This document shows positions 4,636 to 5,058 of a stretch of DNA of 5,058 bases, piece after piece. The DNA is from Bacteroidota bacterium (GTDB lineage: Bacteria; Bacteroidota; Bacteroidia; Chitinophagales; Chitinophagaceae). Positions within the stretch are counted from its first letter, which is position 1, and each line of letters starts with the position of its first letter. The position numbers and the translations under genes are program-made. The notes beneath the pieces are model-generated. The model was not told the origin of the DNA and made no database searches. It was given only the letters and a program-made list of their open reading frames with translations. The stretch lies in NCBI GenBank assembly GCA_013414745.1, contig CP058707.1, positions 1,971,629 through 1,976,686 of the forward strand. Reading direction: 5' to 3'.

Positions 4636-4713
4636 TTATATAACGTCTACGAAGGTTTCGGGATGTTATTAACAAGTTCTATCGACGATTACCAGGCTAG
4701 CATGTTAAAATAG
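4513..4713 (+). CDS. possible hypothetical protein, plus strand (antisense alternative)
   Basis: An ATG at 4513 gives 66 residues ending at the TAG at 4711-4713; the frame is open from 4495. The protein (MESFLNHIEFSKGCFYKTFY, then VYESFRIITTVNF, then NVYEGFGMLLTSSIDDY) has no signal peptide and no family I know. It contains an internal repeat, VYESFRIIT and VYEGFGMLL, with a period of exactly 20 codons. Codon boundaries coincide with those of the minus-strand frame at 4387-4635, the register in which a true gene commonly leaves an open shadow. One of the two is therefore probably a shadow. No Shine-Dalgarno sequence or promoter is evident. Confidence 0.22.
   Translation: MESFLNHIEFSKGCFYKTFYTPTHVYESFRIITTVNFTDNTLYNVYEGFGMLLTSSIDDYQASMLK
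4571..4668 (+). repeat. two-copy diverged tandem repeat, 60-base period
   Basis: ACGTCTATGAA...TTCAGGAT (4583-4604) recurs as ACGTCTACGAA...TTCGGGAT (4643-4664). About 18 of 25 bases match, and upstream ATAC at 4571 and 4631 also agrees. The period is exactly 60, a multiple of three. A looser third resemblance, GAATTCATTCCGGAT, lies at 4718-4732. Confidence 0.45.
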
Positions 4714-4724
4714 TTTGGAATTCA

Positions 4725-4742
4725 TTCCGGATATGTCCGGAA
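4725..4742. promoter_or_regulatory. palindrome TTCCGGA-TATG-TCCGGAA
   Basis: Two perfect 7-base arms (4725-4731 and 4736-4742) surround a 4-base centre. The dyad could be a protein-binding operator or an RNA hairpin. It begins 140 bases before the ATG at 4865 and 11 bases after the + frame stop at 4713. No T-run follows directly. Confidence 0.4.
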
Positions 4743-4743
4743 C

Positions 4744-4763
4744 AAGAAACAAGTTTGTTTCTT
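4744..4763. promoter_or_regulatory. palindrome AAGAAACAA-GT-TTGTTTCTT
   Basis: Perfect 9-base arms (4744-4752 and 4755-4763) flank a 2-base centre, starting one base after the previous palindrome ends. As a hairpin it would form a 7-pair AT-rich stem with a 6-base loop. It lies about 100 bases before the gene at 4865. Operator, processing site or weak terminator are all possible; none is proven. Confidence 0.4.
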
Positions 4764-4864
4764 AAAAATACAACTGTTGAATGCAGCTTTTGTCAAGAGT
4801 CTTTACAACAGATGGTTCACCGCATGAGCAGATTCAGCATTCTTTTAAATTAAACTACAAAAAA

Positions 4865-5058
4865 ATGAAACAATTAAAAATAGTACAAGTAGTTAGACTA
4901 CTGGCAATTACAGGTATTTTATTCGGAATTTCAGGACGGGGCCTTGCACAAACCAACTATTGCGGCTCCAACACATTGTATTCGAATGGCAATTTTGAAG
5001 GATTCAGTGCCGGAGTCGGAGCAGGTGGTGCCGATGTGAGTGTGCTTGCCGGAGGTGG
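4865..5058 (+). CDS. secreted protein, N-terminal part (3' end outside window)
   Basis: The ATG at 4865 follows an A-rich leader (CTACAAAAAA) and opens a frame that is still open at the right edge, 64 full codons. Residues 1-29 are a signal peptide: basic MKQLKIVQVVR, hydrophobic LLAITGILFGIS, then GRGLA before Q. The mature protein starts with TNYCGSNTLYSNGNFEGFSA. Its LYSNGNFE resembles the L-x-NGxFE opening of many exported Bacteroidota proteins, often the first strand of a carbohydrate-binding-like beta-sandwich. A Gly/Ala-rich run follows (GVGAGGADVSVLAGGG). Such proteins are often large, multidomain and sent out by type IX secretion, but the C-terminus that would show this is not in the window. 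Signal peptide and start are clear; function is open. Confidence 0.75.
   Translation, partial: MKQLKIVQVVRLLAITGILFGISGRGLAQTNYCGSNTLYSNGNFEGFSAGVGAGGADVSVLAGG

Noticed and set aside
1..5058. tRNA, rRNA or riboswitch genes
   Set aside because: No cloverleaf, rRNA core or known riboswitch signature was recognised on reading both strands; a covariance-model search was not possible.
1..5058. A new defence or toxin-immunity system
   Set aside because: The recognisable genes are a peptidase, a fibre-like protein and secreted proteins, separated by long gaps; nothing links them into such a system.

Overview
The window looks like chromosomal DNA of a Bacteroidota bacterium, most likely near Chitinophagales or Sphingobacteriales. 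Three independent genes start with short Lys-rich signal peptides ending in ...A-Q. One protein has the N-terminal domain and VGIG-T-P-KLHV repeats so common in secreted Bacteroidota proteins. Start codons lack Shine-Dalgarno sequences and sit behind A-rich leaders. Everything recognisable is on the + strand. The taxon is inferred from protein style, not from a marker gene.

Layout: (1) 1-327, the C-terminal end of an M28 zinc peptidase whose start lies left of the window. (2) 328-487, a spacer. (3) 488-2704, one gene for a secreted, repeat-containing, tail-fibre/adhesin-like protein of about 740 residues, broken by at least five small indels (near 567, 1863, 2013, 2161 and 2194), several in homopolymers. 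The sense of the protein is preserved on both sides of each break. (4) 2705-3327, a spacer rich in short palindromes and diverged direct repeats. (5) 3328-3703, a small secreted Pro/Gln/Lys-rich protein of about 124 residues, broken once at an A8 run. (6) 3704-4864, a long AT-rich stretch with no convincing gene. It holds two mutually antisense open frames at 4387-4713, a 60-nt internal repeat and a pair of adjacent palindromes. (7) 4865-5058, the start of another secreted protein that runs off the right edge.

The genes are separated by large gaps and do not look like one operon. Their common theme is export: an apparently secreted-type peptidase, a surface-fibre-like protein, a disordered periplasmic or secreted peptide, and a further exported protein with an NGNFE-type start. 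Six indels in about 2.6 kb of coding sequence, without the stops and substitutions expected of old decay, suggest base-calling or assembly error first, recent pseudogenisation second and slippage-based phase variation third. The sequence alone cannot separate these.

I do not see a convincing new multi-gene system. The items most worth checking are the frameshift cluster, the small disordered secreted protein, the diverged intergenic repeat family (copies at 2861/3283, 2984/3837 and 3029/3121) and the double palindrome at 4725-4763.
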